DNA of 64,000 bases, from positions 28,731 to 92,730 of the forward strand of contig SCQP01000005.1 of assembly GCA_004299485.1 (NCBI GenBank), read 5' to 3'. The position numbers were made by a program, and so were the translations under genes. Within the stretch, counting starts at the first letter, position 1, and every line of letters begins with the position of its first letter. The stretch comes from Acidobacteriota bacterium (GTDB lineage Bacteria; Acidobacteriota; Terriglobia; Terriglobales; SCQP01). The notes under the pieces are model-generated. The model did not search any database, was not told where the DNA came from, and saw nothing but the letters and a program-made list of their open reading frames with translations. Of the stretch, positions 16,637-26,696 are shown one piece after another.

Positions 16637-17175
16637 GCGTTCGCCTCCTCGTAGGCGCGGATGGCAGCTTCGTGCTGCAGGGTGAGGGCGATGTCGTCCA
16701 GACCTTCCAGCAGGCAGCGCTTGCGATGCGGGTCGATCGAAAAGGCAATGGTTTCCTGGCCGAATTGGATCGTTTGCGTGGCCAAGTTGACCTTCAAGCT
16801 TGAGGCGTGCAGCAGCCGCGCCGCCTCGGGCAAGCGTACGGGCAGCAGGCCGTTCTTACAGGCGTTGTTGTAGAAGATGTCGCCGAACGAGGGCGCGATC
16901 ACGCAGCGGATACCGAAGTCGAGCAACGCCCAGGCGGCGTGCTCGCGCGAGCTGCCGCAGCCGAAGTTTTCGCCCGCCACGAGAATGTGCGCCCCCTGCG
17001 CTTCCGGGCGGTTCAGGATGAAATCCGGCTGCTGGCGCCAGTTAAAGAACAGGCCGCGCGCGAGGCCGGTGCGCTCCGTGGTCTTGAGAAACTGCTTGGG
17101 GATGATCTGATCGGTATCGACGTGCGCGCGGTCGAGCGCGATCACGCGGCTTTCGAGCACCGTAAAGGGCGTCAT
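16633..17175 (-). CDS. leuD: 3-isopropylmalate dehydratase small subunit
   Basis: LeuD is the swivelling small subunit that, with LeuC, isomerises 2- to 3-isopropylmalate in leucine synthesis. ATG 17175 is chosen because it overlaps the leuC stop by four bases and gives the normal 180 aa; the frame continues upstream but that part is leuC antisense-like sequence. Motifs include [14 protein letters not shown] and the substrate loop [11 protein letters not shown], plus [12 protein letters not shown]. Confidence 0.95.
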   Translation of the reverse strand: MTPFTVLESRVIALDRAHVDTDQIIPKQFLKTTERTGLARGLFFNWRQQPDFILNRPEAQGAHILVAGENFGCGSSREHAAWALLDFGIRCVIAPSFGDIFYNNACKNGLLPVRLPEAARLLHASSLKVNLATQTIQFGQETIAFSIDPHRKRCLLEGLDDIALTLQHEAAIRAYEEANA

Positions 17176-18566
17176 ACCCACTCCCTCACATCCACAAAAT
17201 GGCCGGTGCAGGCGGCTGCAGCGGCCATTTCCGGGCTGACCAGATGGGTGCGGCCACCCGCGCCCTGGCGGCCCTCGAAGTTGCGATTCGAGGTCGAGGC
17301 GCAGCGCTCGCCGGGACGCAGAATGTCGGGGTTCATGCCCAGACACATGCTGCAGCCGGGCTGACGCCATTCGAAACCGGCTGCGGTGAAGATGCGGTCG
17401 AGGCCGCGCTCTTCGGCGGCGCGGCGCACGGCCGCCGAGCCGGGAACGACCATGGCGCGCACGCCCGCGGCGACGCGGCGGCCGCGCACGACGGCGGCGG
17501 CGCGGGCAAGGTCTTCGAGACGGGCGTTGGTGCAGGAGCCAATGAAGACGCGATCGATGGCGATGTCGCGCAGGGGCGTGCCCGGCTTCAGGTCCATATA
17601 CGCGAGCGCGGCGGCATCCGCCGGCGATTGCGGCACGGGCACAGCGCCGGTGACCGGCGCGACCATGCCGGGGCTGGTGCCCCAGCTTATCTGCGGCGCC
17701 ACGGCGGCGGCATCAAACTGCAGCTCGCGGTCAAAGGCGGCACCGGAGTCGGTGGCCAGCGTGAGCCAGTCTGCGGCGGCTTGCTCGAAAGCCGCGCCTT
17801 GCGGCGCATAGCGGCGGCCGCGCAAATAGGCGATGGTGGTAGTGTCGGGAGCGATCATGCCGGCGCGCGCGCCCGCCTCGATCGACATATTGCAGACCGT
17901 CATGCGCTCTTCCATGCTGAGCGCGCGCACCGCCGCGCCGGCGTACTCGATGACATGGCCGGTAGCGCCGTCGGTGCCGATCTCGCCAATCAGATAGAGG
18001 ATCAAATCCTTGGCGCTCGTACCGGGCGGCAAGGCGCCATCCACCGTGATCCGCAGCGTGCGCGGGCGCTGCTGCCAGAGACACTGTGTGGCAAAGACGT
18101 GTTCGACTTCGCTGGTGCCGATGCCGAAGGCGAGGGCGCCGAAGGCGCCGTGTGTGGCCGTGTGGCTATCGCCGCAGACAATCGTCATGCCGGGCTGCGT
18201 CAGGCCCAGCTCGGGCGCGATGACGTGAACAATGCCCTGCTCCGGGCTGTCCAGATCGAACAAGGGCACGCCGAACTCGCGGCAGTTGCGGCGCAGCGCC
18301 TCGAGCTGCGCGCGGGCGTCGGCATCGAGAATCGGCAGCGTGGCCCGCGCGGCATCGGTGGGAACGTCGTGATCCATGGTGGCAAAAGTCTTGCCGGGAC
18401 GGCGCAGCCGGCGGCCGGCGGCGCGCAGGCCGGCAAAGGCTTGCGGCGAGGTGACCTCGTGGATCAGGTGCAGGTCGATATAGAGCAGATCCGGCCGGCC
18501 GGCCTCGGCTGCGACCACGTGCCGCTCCCAGATCTTTGCCAGCAGCGTCTTTGGGCTAGTGGACAT
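17172..18566 (-). CDS. leuC: 3-isopropylmalate dehydratase large subunit
   Basis: LeuC is the aconitase-like subunit that carries a [4Fe-4S] cluster. Cluster cysteines are visible in FIGSCTNAR and in GCSMCLGMN near the C-terminus. Other family signatures are [20 protein letters not shown] and MDHDVPT. The 464-aa length is normal. The start overlaps the end of the M61 peptidase gene by 11 bases, so this operon is led by a peptidase. leuD follows with a 4-base overlap. Confidence 0.95.
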   Translation of the reverse strand: MSTSPKTLLAKIWERHVVAAEAGRPDLLYIDLHLIHEVTSPQAFAGLRAAGRRLRRPGKTFATMDHDVPTDAARATLPILDADARAQLEALRRNCREFGVPLFDLDSPEQGIVHVIAPELGLTQPGMTIVCGDSHTATHGAFGALAFGIGTSEVEHVFATQCLWQQRPRTLRITVDGALPPGTSAKDLILYLIGEIGTDGATGHVIEYAGAAVRALSMEERMTVCNMSIEAGARAGMIAPDTTTIAYLRGRRYAPQGAAFEQAAADWLTLATDSGAAFDRELQFDAAAVAPQISWGTSPGMVAPVTGAVPVPQSPADAAALAYMDLKPGTPLRDIAIDRVFIGSCTNARLEDLARAAAVVRGRRVAAGVRAMVVPGSAAVRRAAEERGLDRIFTAAGFEWRQPGCSMCLGMNPDILRPGERCASTSNRNFEGRQGAGGRTHLVSPEMAAAAACTGHFVDVREWV

Positions 18567-20418
18567 CGAGCGGCTGCAGAAGCTGGGTCAGGTAATCGGG
18601 CAGATTCGGGTTGCGGACCAAACGCGGCGCCCTGGGACCGCCGTGATAGTCGATCAGCGAGGTCGTGAAATAGCTGTCATTTTCGACCAGCAGCGCGATG
18701 GGGCCGGAGTTCTGCGGGCTGGCGATAACGGCATCCGCCAGGCGCGCGGGCGTATACACGCGCTGGTTAACGCCGATGACCTTCATGCCGGCCACGATGC
18801 CGGCCTTGTAGGCGGGCGAACCGACGATGGAGTCAGCCACACGGCCATCGGGTGCGAGCTGCAGGCCGAGCGAGTATGCAAGATCGCCGGCGCCGGCGAC
18901 ATCTTCGCTGGTCAGCTCGTACTTCCAGCCGCTGGCTTCGATGCCGCCCAGCGGCGGCACGGGCGAAACCGAATTCAGCCGCGCATGGAAAAAGCCAGCC
19001 CAGTCGTAGGGCTGCACGTCGTTCAACGCCTCGCAAAGCTGGCTGAAGGTGTAGGGCTTAAGCTGCGGACCCAGATTTGGGCCGCCGTAGAACTCATGCA
19101 AAAAATCCTCGATCGACTTGGCGCCGTGGCTTTGATCGTGAATGATGGTTGCCACTTCCAGCCATAACAGATCGCCCTCATCGTAGTAGTCGCTGCCGCG
19201 CCGCCAGTTGACCCAGGCCCCGCCGTTCTCGAACATGCCGGGAATGGAGACCGCGGTATCGAGCAGCGGCTTCCAGGTGCGGCCAGGACGGCCGGGGCCA
19301 AGCTGCCCGGCAATACTGGCGAAGAAGTTGCGGAAGTCCTCGACACTCCACATGCCGGCGCGCGTGGGCAGTACATGGCCGAGGAAGTCGGTCAAGCCCT
19401 CGTAGACCCAGAGCAGATCGGTCTGCATGGGTGCTTCATAAGGCGCCGAAGCCAGATCGGCGGGACGGCGGAATTTGCCGTTCCAGGAGTGCACGTACTC
19501 GTGCGAGAGCAGAAAGCCGACTTCCTCGGCGCCGCCGGGGCTGAGCATGACGCGCTCGGGCAGGCGGCTGTCGTCGCTTTCGTGATGCTCCAGGCCGAAG
19601 TGGGCAACGTAATCGCTGAGAGTCAGCAGGAAATGATAGTCGCGGTAATGGCGGCTGCCGAAGAGCAGGCCGGCCTGCGCGACCAGGCTCTTCATGCCCG
19701 CAACCAGTTGCGGCGGCACCGCAAGGTCGGCGGGACTGTCGGCGACAATATCCCATTCGTGATAAATCTTTTCGCCCGGCGGAGTGATGTTGATCTTGCG
19801 CATGTACGCGCCGGCGATGACCGGGGAATCGACCAACAGCGGCAGCGGTGCCGGCTTGAAGGCCACGTCAGCGCCGGACTGGTGATCGACCGGAAGCGCG
19901 GTGCCGAACTGCCACTCCGGCGGCAGGACGAGTTTGGGATCGACCATGACCGTATGGGCGTCCACGCCGGCGGGATAGAGCAGGTTCTGATTCCAGTTCA
20001 CATCCACCAGCTTGGCGGTCGCCGAGCCGCCGGCGGTGTAGTCGCCCGAAGAGCTTTCGATGTAATCAAAGTTGACGTCGAGCTGGCTGACGCCGGGCGG
20101 GATGGTGACGTGAAACGTGAAGACGTCGAGCAGGTCCCGTGTCCAGGGTACGGGCTTGCCGTTGGCGGAAAAATGCAGGCCGGTGACGTTGCCAATGGGT
20201 CCGTCGGGCTGGTGCTCGCCCGGAATCCACTTGGGGTAGAGCAGCGTGAACGGACCCGGATGCACGGGAATGACCTCATGCGTATAGACCATCTTCAGCG
20301 GCGCCTGCGAGGCATCGACCGTAAGCTGGATGGGCGATTGCGCGGCCGCCAGCAGGGTGCAGGCGGCGAAGGCGAGCACGATGGCAGGAACGCGTGAGCA
20401 CTTGAGGGTTGCTATCAT
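18556..20418 (-). CDS. M61-family metallopeptidase with PDZ domain
   Basis: The protein is secreted: a signal peptide ends near LLAAAQS. The catalytic zinc motif HEYVH lies in [14 protein letters not shown], with the third ligand Glu in [14 protein letters not shown]-terminal PDZ domain (LGLQLAPDG to VIGVN) is typical of M61 glycyl aminopeptidases. ATG 20418 is preferred because AGGAG lies eight bases upstream; a TTG two codons earlier is too close to it. The gene is divergent from mscS and first in the leuCD operon. Confidence 0.92.
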   Translation of the reverse strand: MIATLKCSRVPAIVLAFAACTLLAAAQSPIQLTVDASQAPLKMVYTHEVIPVHPGPFTLLYPKWIPGEHQPDGPIGNVTGLHFSANGKPVPWTRDLLDVFTFHVTIPPGVSQLDVNFDYIESSSGDYTAGGSATAKLVDVNWNQNLLYPAGVDAHTVMVDPKLVLPPEWQFGTALPVDHQSGADVAFKPAPLPLLVDSPVIAGAYMRKINITPPGEKIYHEWDIVADSPADLAVPPQLVAGMKSLVAQAGLLFGSRHYRDYHFLLTLSDYVAHFGLEHHESDDSRLPERVMLSPGGAEEVGFLLSHEYVHSWNGKFRRPADLASAPYEAPMQTDLLWVYEGLTDFLGHVLPTRAGMWSVEDFRNFFASIAGQLGPGRPGRTWKPLLDTAVSIPGMFENGGAWVNWRRGSDYYDEGDLLWLEVATIIHDQSHGAKSIEDFLHEFYGGPNLGPQLKPYTFSQLCEALNDVQPYDWAGFFHARLNSVSPVPPLGGIEASGWKYELTSEDVAGAGDLAYSLGLQLAPDGRVADSIVGSPAYKAGIVAGMKVIGVNQRVYTPARLADAVIASPQNSGPIALLVENDSYFTTSLIDYHGGPRAPRLVRNPNLPDYLTQLLQPLDVH

Positions 20419-20447
20419 GGGCAAAACTCCTGCTTCGGGTGAACCCC

Positions 20448-20453
20448 TATAAT
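20448..20453 (+). promoter_or_regulatory. -10 box, possible leaderless promoter of mscS
   Basis: TATAAT ends three bases before ATG 20457, so transcription would start at or just inside the start codon, implying a leaderless or near-leaderless mRNA. No clear -35 is visible. Confidence 0.4.
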
Positions 20454-20456
20454 CGC

Positions 20457-21518
20457 ATGGTGCTTGCCGCCTCCGCCAACCTCATTTCTCCCGTTTGGTC
20501 GCAGGCATCACCGGCCGTCGTGGTGGCGGCGGCGGTCGCGATTGGTCTATGGCTGGCCTTGTGGGGGCTGCACCGCTGGCTGCGGCAGATTGCCCCGCGG
20601 CCGGAATCGCTGCGGCTGACGCGCAATGTGCTCACCCTCGCGGCCGCGGCTGTGGTCGTGCTGGTGCTGCTGCGCGGCGAGGGCTGGGGCGCGCCGCATA
20701 TCACCTGGCGGGCGCTGAGCGACTGGGCGATGGGGCCCGGCTTGCATATTCTGTTCATTTTCGTGGGCGCGTTCGTGGTGGTGCGGGTGACGGACCTGCT
20801 CATCGCCCGCCTGCAGCACGTGCTCGCGGCTCCGGAAATCGAAACCCGCAACTGGGCGGAGCGGCGCAAACGCATCGCGACCGCCGGGCGGCTGCTGCGC
20901 GGCGTCGCGACGCTGGTGATTGTGGGCATCGCCATCCTGATGGCGCTGCGCGAAGTCCACGTGGACATCACCCCGATTCTGACTGGCGCGGGCGTCATCG
21001 GCGTAGCGGTGGGACTGGGCGCGCAGACGGTGGTGCGCGATCTGATCGTGGGCGTGTTCCTGATCCTGGAAAATCAGATCCGGGTCGGCGATGTGATCAG
21101 CGTCAACGGCAAGACGGGATTGGTCGAGGCGCTACGGCTGCGCATCATCGTGCTGCGCGCCGAAGACGGCGCGGTTCATGTGTTTCACAACGGCTCGATC
21201 AATGAATACTCCAACCTGACCAAGGATTACTCCTGCGCCGTCGTCGATGTGACACTGCCGCTGCAAGTCGATCTCGCCCGCGTGCATGCGGCGCTGGTTG
21301 CCATCGGCGAAGAACTCGCAGCCGATGCGCAATTTGCAGGCAAGCTCAAGGGTCCGCTTGAAATTCTCGGCATCGAAACGCTCACCGCCAGCACGATGGC
21401 GGTGCGCATGCGTCAGCGCACCGAGCCGATGGCGCAGTGGGCCGTGGATCGGGAGCTGCGCCGGAAGATTCAGGAGCGCCTCCAAAGGGAACAGATCGCG
21501 TTTGCCGCGGGAGGCTGA
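20457..21518 (+). CDS. Small-conductance mechanosensitive channel (MscS family)
   Basis: This 353-aa channel has four predicted membrane helices (about residues 13-35, 55-72, 89-110, 140-160) and the pore-lining helix and beta domain signature PILTGAGVIGVAVGLGAQTVVRDLI (residues ~175-199), followed by LILENQIRVGDVI. It opens on membrane tension and protects against osmotic downshock. The start ATG 20457 keeps the first helix intact. The RibD-like gene follows after three bases. Confidence 0.92.
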   Translation: MVLAASANLISPVWSQASPAVVVAAAVAIGLWLALWGLHRWLRQIAPRPESLRLTRNVLTLAAAAVVVLVLLRGEGWGAPHITWRALSDWAMGPGLHILFIFVGAFVVVRVTDLLIARLQHVLAAPEIETRNWAERRKRIATAGRLLRGVATLVIVGIAILMALREVHVDITPILTGAGVIGVAVGLGAQTVVRDLIVGVFLILENQIRVGDVISVNGKTGLVEALRLRIIVLRAEDGAVHVFHNGSINEYSNLTKDYSCAVVDVTLPLQVDLARVHAALVAIGEELAADAQFAGKLKGPLEILGIETLTASTMAVRMRQRTEPMAQWAVDRELRRKIQERLQREQIAFAAGG

Positions 21519-21521
21519 GCA

Positions 21522-22397
21522 ATGCAGACGCTTTGGGACCAGGAACGTGAGACCACATGGCTGTCACCGGCGCTGCGGAAGCGCTACGCGGGCGGCCTGC
21601 GCTTCCCTGCCCGTCCGCAACCGTACGTCTACGCGAACTTTGTCGCGAGCGTGGATGGCGTGGTGAGCTACCGGATTCCGGGGCAGGCGGGCGGAGGCGC
21701 CATCAGCCAGGGCGATGCCGGCGACCGTTTCGTGATGGGTCTGCTGCGCGCCACCGCCGATGCCGTGATCGTCGGCGCCACGACACTGCGCGAGGCAGGG
21801 CCGAAGGCGCTTTGGGATCCGGGCTATACCTATCCCGCCGCGGCTCCGGCATTCCGGCAGTGGCGGCGGAAGCAACGCCTGCCCGGCGTGCCGCTGTTGG
21901 TGGTGGTCACTGCAAGTGGACACTTGCCGGCCCATTATTCAGCGCTGACGGGCCCGCAGGCGCGGGTGCTGGTGATTACCTCCAAACAAGGAGCGGCCCG
22001 GGCGCCACGGGGTGTACTGGTGCGGGCTTTGGCAGCGCAGGGAGGTCACGTGCCCGTGGCGGCGCTGCTCCGGCTGCTGCGCGAGGAATTTGGCGTGCGG
22101 CGGCTGCTGCACGAGGGAGGACCATCGCTGCTGGGCGCGTTCGTGCGCGCCGGCGCCTTGCACGAACTGTTTCTTTCCGTGGCGCCGAGTCTCGCCGGCC
22201 GCGACGAAGGCGCGGTGCGGCCAGGCCTGCTTGCCCGCGCCGCGTTCTTGCCCGCCGAGGCGCCGCAACTGCAGCTCCGCAGCGTCAAAGCCAACGGCTC
22301 GATGCTGTTCCTGCGCTACCGGGTTACGGGATCGGCGGCGAGGTTGAGTTCGCGGCGCAGGACGGTCGGGTCGAAGGGGCTGCAAGCAAAGACGTGA
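21522..22397 (+). CDS. RibD C-terminal-like (dihydrofolate-reductase-fold) reductase
   Basis: This 291-aa protein has the RibD_C fold: YVYANFVASVDGVVS starts the first strand, DRFVMGLLRATADAVIVGATTLR is the NADPH loop, and RRLLHEGGPSLLGAF is the glycine-rich signature. The family includes the riboflavin-pathway pyrimidine reductase and stand-alone reductases of unknown substrate. No deaminase domain is present. The last 27 codons overlap the convergent glutaredoxin gene and lie outside the conserved fold. Confidence 0.85.
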   Translation: MQTLWDQERETTWLSPALRKRYAGGLRFPARPQPYVYANFVASVDGVVSYRIPGQAGGGAISQGDAGDRFVMGLLRATADAVIVGATTLREAGPKALWDPGYTYPAAAPAFRQWRRKQRLPGVPLLVVVTASGHLPAHYSALTGPQARVLVITSKQGAARAPRGVLVRALAAQGGHVPVAALLRLLREEFGVRRLLHEGGPSLLGAFVRAGALHELFLSVAPSLAGRDEGAVRPGLLARAAFLPAEAPQLQLRSVKANGSMLFLRYRVTGSAARLSSRRRTVGSKGLQAKT

Positions 22398-22576
22398 CCG
22401 TCGCCGCAGTCGAGGGTCGGCACTTTGTATTTGCCCTCATTGTGCGCGGCGACCCATTCGGCGGCGCCGTCGACCTGCTCGATATTGACTTCCGCGAAAG
22501 CGACGCCGCGTTCGGACAAGAATCGCTTGGCGCGCCGGCAATCCGGGCACCAGGTGGTGGTATACATTTTCAGCAT
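22316..22576 (-). CDS. Glutaredoxin-like thiol oxidoreductase
   Basis: This 86-aa thioredoxin-fold protein starts with the redox motif TTWCPDCRRA and contains the cis-proline loop KVPTLDCGDGH. CPDC replaces the classical CPYC, a variant seen in bacterial mycoredoxin/NrdH-like proteins. It is the last gene of a six-gene leftward operon, three bases after the flavoprotein reductase, which may be a redox partner. Confidence 0.87.
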   Translation of the reverse strand: MLKMYTTTWCPDCRRAKRFLSERGVAFAEVNIEQVDGAAEWVAAHNEGKYKVPTLDCGDGHVFACSPFDPTVLRRELNLAADPVTR

Positions 22577-22579
22577 GTT

Positions 22580-23296
22580 TCAGTAGCCGGAGAATTCTTC
22601 GGTGCGGATGTCGTCGTCATCGACGGCGGCGTCGTGCAGGGTTTTGCGCAGCGCGGTGACCATGCCGGGAGGGCCGGCAATGAAGTAGATGGGCTCGTGA
22701 ACATCCTTGAGATACGGCGCCATCAGCTTGGCGTCTATGAAGCCGCGGGCGCCGTCCCAGGGGCGCGAGGATTTTTCCATCTCCGACATGACGGGAACGA
22801 AGGTAAAGCGCGGGTTTTCTTTTTGCAGGGCCAGCAGGTCGTCCAGGAACGGCGCGTCTTCCGGACGGCGGTTGCCGTAGAAGAGAATAATGCGATGGTT
22901 CAGCTTGTGATGGGCGGCGTAGCGCACCATGGCGCTGAAAGGCGTGATGCCGATGCCGCCGGCCAGCAGCACGATCGCGCGCGTATCCCGGTTGGGCAGC
23001 GTAAAGTCACCCGAGGGCCCCATCAGATCGAGCGCGCCACCGATGGGCATGCGGGCGAATTCATTCTTGAAGGCGCTGCCACGCATGCGCGTCGCCACCA
23101 GCAGGCCCTGCGCATCCGGATCATCGGCGAGAGAAAAAGTATGGATGTTGCCCCCGGGCACATCGTCCCGCAGCGTGGGTAGGGTGACATCCACCGTTTG
23201 GCCGGGGCGATAACTGAAACCGGCGGGCCGTTCCATACGGAACGACATCGTGCCTTCGGCTACGGTCTGACGATCCAGCAAGCGGCTGGTGCTCAT
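22580..23296 (-). CDS. Ferredoxin-NADP reductase-like flavoprotein
   Basis: This 238-aa FNR-fold protein has the FAD motif YRPGQTVDV near residue 28, the nucleotide motif LLAGGIGITPFSAM near residue 110, and YFIAGPPGMVTALR near residue 205. It transfers electrons between NAD(P)H and a small carrier. It overlaps the DUF488 gene by four bases and is followed by the glutaredoxin gene. Confidence 0.9.
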   Translation of the reverse strand: MSTSRLLDRQTVAEGTMSFRMERPAGFSYRPGQTVDVTLPTLRDDVPGGNIHTFSLADDPDAQGLLVATRMRGSAFKNEFARMPIGGALDLMGPSGDFTLPNRDTRAIVLLAGGIGITPFSAMVRYAAHHKLNHRIILFYGNRRPEDAPFLDDLLALQKENPRFTFVPVMSEMEKSSRPWDGARGFIDAKLMAPYLKDVHEPIYFIAGPPGMVTALRKTLHDAAVDDDDIRTEEFSGY

Positions 23297-23658
23297 GCGG
23301 CTTTCCCTTTCTTGAGCTTTGTCTCCAGGTAATGTTTCAGCACGACGGCGTTATTGTGTTCGGTGTCGTGCGAGCTGTAGATCAATGTCAGCGTACCGCC
23401 GCGCGCGGCGGCCAGCAGCGGCGCGAGTTCGGCTTCGTGCGTACGCAATTCCGCGGTGTAGCGGTGCTGAAATTCCGTCCACTTCGCCGGGTCGTGGCCG
23501 AACCATTGGCGCAGTTCAGTGCTGGGCGCTACTTCCTTGAGCCACGACGCCAAAGGCAAATCGGTCTTCTTGACGCCGCGTGGCCAGAGGCGCTCGACCA
23601 GAATGCGGGCGCCGTCGCCGGTGGAGGCGGCGTCATAAGCACGCTTGAGTTGAATCAT
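23293..23658 (-). CDS. DUF488 family protein
   Basis: The family signature RILVERLWPRGVKK is at residues 18-31 and FGHDPAKWTEFQHRY follows. The ATG at 23658 is chosen because an AGGAGG site ends six bases upstream and the codon overlaps the cupin stop; a TTG two codons earlier would have no spacing. The biochemical function of DUF488 is not established; members often sit near redox and stress genes, as here. Confidence 0.85.
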   Translation of the reverse strand: MIQLKRAYDAASTGDGARILVERLWPRGVKKTDLPLASWLKEVAPSTELRQWFGHDPAKWTEFQHRYTAELRTHEAELAPLLAAARGGTLTLIYSSHDTEHNNAVVLKHYLETKLKKGKAA

Positions 23659-24080
23659 GGACAATCCTCCTGCGAGGGCCAGGCCATGGTCAGCAGAAAT
23701 GCGCTTTCCTCCAGTGCTTCGACGTCGTGATGCATTTCACGGTCGAGCACCAGCAGATGCCCGGCGGGCAAATCCTGCGATCCGCCGGGCAGGTGCATGC
23801 GGATATGGCCGCTCAGCGTCTGCACGGCGATGCGCGCGGCGGTGCGATGCTGCGCCATACGTTCGCCCTGGCGCATCGCCACCAGAATGACGCGCAGATC
23901 CGGATGCTTGACCAGGGTGGTCGAGCTTTGGCCGCGCGCACGCTGCCAGGCACTCTGCTGGTGGAGATGGTCAATCTCTGCGGCCAGGTGAAAGCGCAGG
24001 ATCGGCGCCTGCAGTTGATCGCCGATCTGCTCATGCCCGACGGGCCGTGGCCGCGGTTCGTCGGGAATATGGCCTGCCAT
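23655..24080 (-). CDS. Cupin-domain protein
   Basis: This 141-aa protein has a single cupin barrel. HRTAARIAVQTLSGHIRMHL contains the first cupin box, and LPAGHLLVLDREMHHDVEAL the second, with a reduced metal-ligand set. Its role is unknown. It overlaps the DUF488 start by four bases and belongs to the same operon. Confidence 0.75.
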   Translation of the reverse strand: MAGHIPDEPRPRPVGHEQIGDQLQAPILRFHLAAEIDHLHQQSAWQRARGQSSTTLVKHPDLRVILVAMRQGERMAQHRTAARIAVQTLSGHIRMHLPGGSQDLPAGHLLVLDREMHHDVEALEESAFLLTMAWPSQEDCP

Positions 24081-24103
24081 AAGGCTAGTTTACGCCTGCG
24101 GGG

Positions 24104-24769
24104 TTAGCTCCGCTCGTGAGCCAAGGGACGCACCAGCAGCCAGGCGCCGAGCAGCGCCAGCGGCAACCATTCGAGCGGCAGCAGGGCCTGACCCAGGGAA
24201 AGCGGGATGGCGCCCAGCGCGCTGGCGCGGAAAGGTTGACCGCTGAGGAAGGCCAGGGCGCCGAGCAGACCGTAAAACACGGCAGCCACACCCGGCACGA
24301 GCAACAAAAATCCCACCGCGGCACGGGCGGCGGACTGCCGCTGTACTGCCCAAATGCAGCCCAGCACGGTTCCCGGCACCAGCCAGATCGCTCCTCCGGC
24401 CAAGCCTGCGGCGGTGCCGCTCAACATCAGAATCACTCCCAGCACGGCGACGCGATCGAGGACGAAAACCCCGACCACCGTCATCACTGCCAGCAGCGGC
24501 ACCAGCACGTGCTCAAAACTGGCCAGGCCGGCTGGCGGCAAGGCGTTGAGCGCATCCGGCTGCGCCAGGAACCAGGCGTAAAGGATCGTCAATACCGCGC
24601 CCAGGAGCACGGCAAAGGTGGTCACGCGCAGCCAGAGATCCCGCGGCTGCGGCCGCTCCCGCGGCTGCGCGCGAGGCGGAAGCGGCAAACCCACCGCATC
24701 CGCCGGCAGCTCAAAGTTGCGCGGCGCCGCAGTCGCCGGCTTCGATTCGGATTCGGCGGGAACAGGCAC
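24104..24769 (-). CDS. Multi-pass membrane protein of unknown function
   Basis: After a Pro/Arg-rich cytoplasmic segment of about 47 residues, five or six hydrophobic helices follow (about 48-68, 84-104, 108-130, 145-170, 180-205). I do not recognise the family. It is 221 aa, lies 23 bases before the cupin gene and likely starts the six-gene operon; the DUF1015 gene diverges from it across 73 bases. Confidence 0.7.
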   Translation of the reverse strand: MPVPAESESKPATAAPRNFELPADAVGLPLPPRAQPRERPQPRDLWLRVTTFAVLLGAVLTILYAWFLAQPDALNALPPAGLASFEHVLVPLLAVMTVVGVFVLDRVAVLGVILMLSGTAAGLAGGAIWLVPGTVLGCIWAVQRQSAARAAVGFLLLVPGVAAVFYGLLGALAFLSGQPFRASALGAIPLSLGQALLPLEWLPLALLGAWLLVRPLAHERS

Positions 24770-24842
24770 TCCAGCAAATTTTACCCCGCCGGCAAGCTAC
24801 AATGTTTTTGAAACTCGAAACCGAAACGCGAAACCTCCCGCT

Positions 24843-26165
24843 ATGGCCCGTATTCGACCCTTCTCCGCCTACCGCTACGATTTGAGCCGTGTACACGCGG
24901 CTGATGTGCTCACGCAGCCCTACGACAAGATCACCCCGGCCATGCGGCAGCGCTACCTGGCCGCCAGCCCCTACAACCTGGTGCGGGTGATTTTGGGCGA
25001 GAAAAAAGAGACCGACAACGAGCGCGATAACGTCTACACCCGGGCCGCGAATTACCTCAATGCCTGGGTCGAACAGGGCGTTTTGCGGGCCGACTCCGAG
25101 CCCTCACTTTACGCTTACACCCAGCAGTTCCGCGCGCCGGATAGCGGCGATACGTTTATCCGGCGCAGCTTCATCGCCCTCGGCGGCCTGGAAGATTACG
25201 ACAAACGGGTTATCCATCGCCACGAGCAAACCCTCAGCGGCCCCAAGCAGGACCGGCAGGCGTTGCTGCGGGCGACGCGCACGCACTTCGGATTGTTGTT
25301 CATGCTCTACAGCGATCCCCAGCAAACGGTGGAGAGTGAGCTGATGGCGCGCGCCCAAAATCCGGTGCTCGAAGCTACGGATGAGTACGGAACCATCCAC
25401 CGGTTGTTCCGCGAGACCAACGCCGGCGTCATCGACCGCGTGCAGCACGCCATGGCGCCGCTGCCGCTGGTGATCGCCGATGGCCACCATCGTTATGAAA
25501 CCGCGCTGGCCTGGCGGAACGAGCAAAACGCGCAGGCGCCGCACCGGCCTGACCATCCCTGGGACTGGGCCATGATGGCGTTTGTGAATCTGGATGCGCC
25601 CGGCTTGGTGGTGCTGCCGACGCACCGGTTGATCTATGGTCTGGCAGACTGGAACGGCCCGGCAGCGCTCGCGAAGCTGGAGCAGTATTTCAGCGCGGAA
25701 GATACGGCCATTGCGGTGGGCGACGAGAACGCCGCGGCGCGCATCCGGCCACGGTTGGCGGCGGCTTCCGGCAAAGGGCCTGCAGTCGCGGTGGCGCTGG
25801 CCGGCAAGCCGCATCTGCTGCTGCTGCGCCCCAGGCCGGATTTGAAGCTGGAGGCGCTGCTGCCCGAAGCCCTGCCGCAGCAGCGCGCGCTCGACGTGGT
25901 GCTGCTGCACCGGCTGGCGCTCGACCTGGCGCTGGGCGTGACCCCGGAAATGGTGCGTGCCGAACAGCACCTGCGCTATGTCAAGGAAGCCGCGGAAGCG
26001 CTGCGCTCGGTCACCGCCAACGCCGCGCAAGCTGCATTCCTGCTGCACCCGGTGTCCGCCACCTTCGTGCGCGATATTGCGCTGGCCGGCGGCGTGATGC
26101 CGCAGAAGTCGACCGACTTTTTCCCCAAGCTGCTGACCGGCCTTACACTCCAGCGCGTGGACTGA
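24843..26165 (+). CDS. DUF1015 family protein
   Basis: The opening MARIRPFSAYRYDLSRV and the following VLTQPYDKITP are the family hallmark, and the stretch VIADGHHRYETAL near residue 215 is its central signature. The length of 440 aa is normal for the family. ATG 24843 is chosen because the conserved motif begins there although the frame is open upstream. The function is not firmly known to me. It is transcribed alone and is followed by a family D repeat. Confidence 0.88.
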   Translation: MARIRPFSAYRYDLSRVHAADVLTQPYDKITPAMRQRYLAASPYNLVRVILGEKKETDNERDNVYTRAANYLNAWVEQGVLRADSEPSLYAYTQQFRAPDSGDTFIRRSFIALGGLEDYDKRVIHRHEQTLSGPKQDRQALLRATRTHFGLLFMLYSDPQQTVESELMARAQNPVLEATDEYGTIHRLFRETNAGVIDRVQHAMAPLPLVIADGHHRYETALAWRNEQNAQAPHRPDHPWDWAMMAFVNLDAPGLVVLPTHRLIYGLADWNGPAALAKLEQYFSAEDTAIAVGDENAAARIRPRLAAASGKGPAVAVALAGKPHLLLLRPRPDLKLEALLPEALPQQRALDVVLLHRLALDLALGVTPEMVRAEQHLRYVKEAAEALRSVTANAAQAAFLLHPVSATFVRDIALAGGVMPQKSTDFFPKLLTGLTLQRVD

Positions 26166-26167
26166 AG

Positions 26168-26190
26168 CAGGGCCAGGGGTCAGGGATCAG
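26168..26190. repeat. Dispersed repeat family D, copy 1
   Basis: GGGCCAGGGGTCAGGGATCA lies exactly between the convergent DUF1015 and STAS stop codons. Other copies are near 39583, 53308, 55091 and 55394. Confidence 0.65.
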
Positions 26191-26535
26191 CTATTTGAAG
26201 CTGGCGACGGCGGCGGCTTCGTCGTCGTAGACGTCGAAGACCGTCAGCAGTTTGGTGATCATCAGCAGCTCGTGGAAGCGCTTGGTGATCGCGGCCAGCT
26301 TGATGCGCGCGCCTTTGGAGTTGGCGGTGCTGTACAACCCGACCAAGGCGCCCAAGCCGCTGCTGTCGATGAAGTCGACGTTTCCCAAGTTGATCACAAT
26401 CTTGGTCGTGCCATTCGCCAGCAGACCCTTGACGCTCTCGCGCAGGTCGTTGGTCTCCTGGCCTAAAATGATGCGCCCAGCCGCTTCTACGACGGTGACG
26501 CCATCAACGGTACGAGTGGTAAGTTTTAAAGCCAC
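26191..26535 (-). CDS. STAS-domain anti-sigma-factor antagonist
   Basis: This 114-aa STAS protein resembles SpoIIAA/RsbV. The phosphorylatable serine is in VDFIDSSGLGALVGLY (residues 53-68). Such proteins release a sigma factor or other partner when dephosphorylated and are switched by a serine kinase. No cognate kinase or PP2C phosphatase lies in this window, so the partner is encoded elsewhere. Confidence 0.9.
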   Translation of the reverse strand: MALKLTTRTVDGVTVVEAAGRIILGQETNDLRESVKGLLANGTTKIVINLGNVDFIDSSGLGALVGLYSTANSKGARIKLAAITKRFHELLMITKLLTVFDVYDDEAAAVASFK

Positions 26536-26635
26536 ACGAATCTCCCTGTCTGGTGCAGATCAAACCGATGCAATGAGTCATTAGACACTACCCAAGGATT
26601 TGGGTCAACCGCTATTCCGCGTTACAACCATTTCT

Positions 26636-26696
26636 TCGCTTAATCGCGGGCCCACCGGCGCCGGGGCCCCTACGCCCCGGCTCCGCTACCGTGGCG
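26636..26696. repeat. Dispersed repeat family C, copy 2
   Basis: GCTTAATCGCGGGC followed by a CGCCGGGGC...GCCCCGGC-type hairpin resembles the sequence after sodA and the ferredoxin gene. Its right part is translated as the last residues of the hemerythrin-like protein (GSGAGA). Confidence 0.55.
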
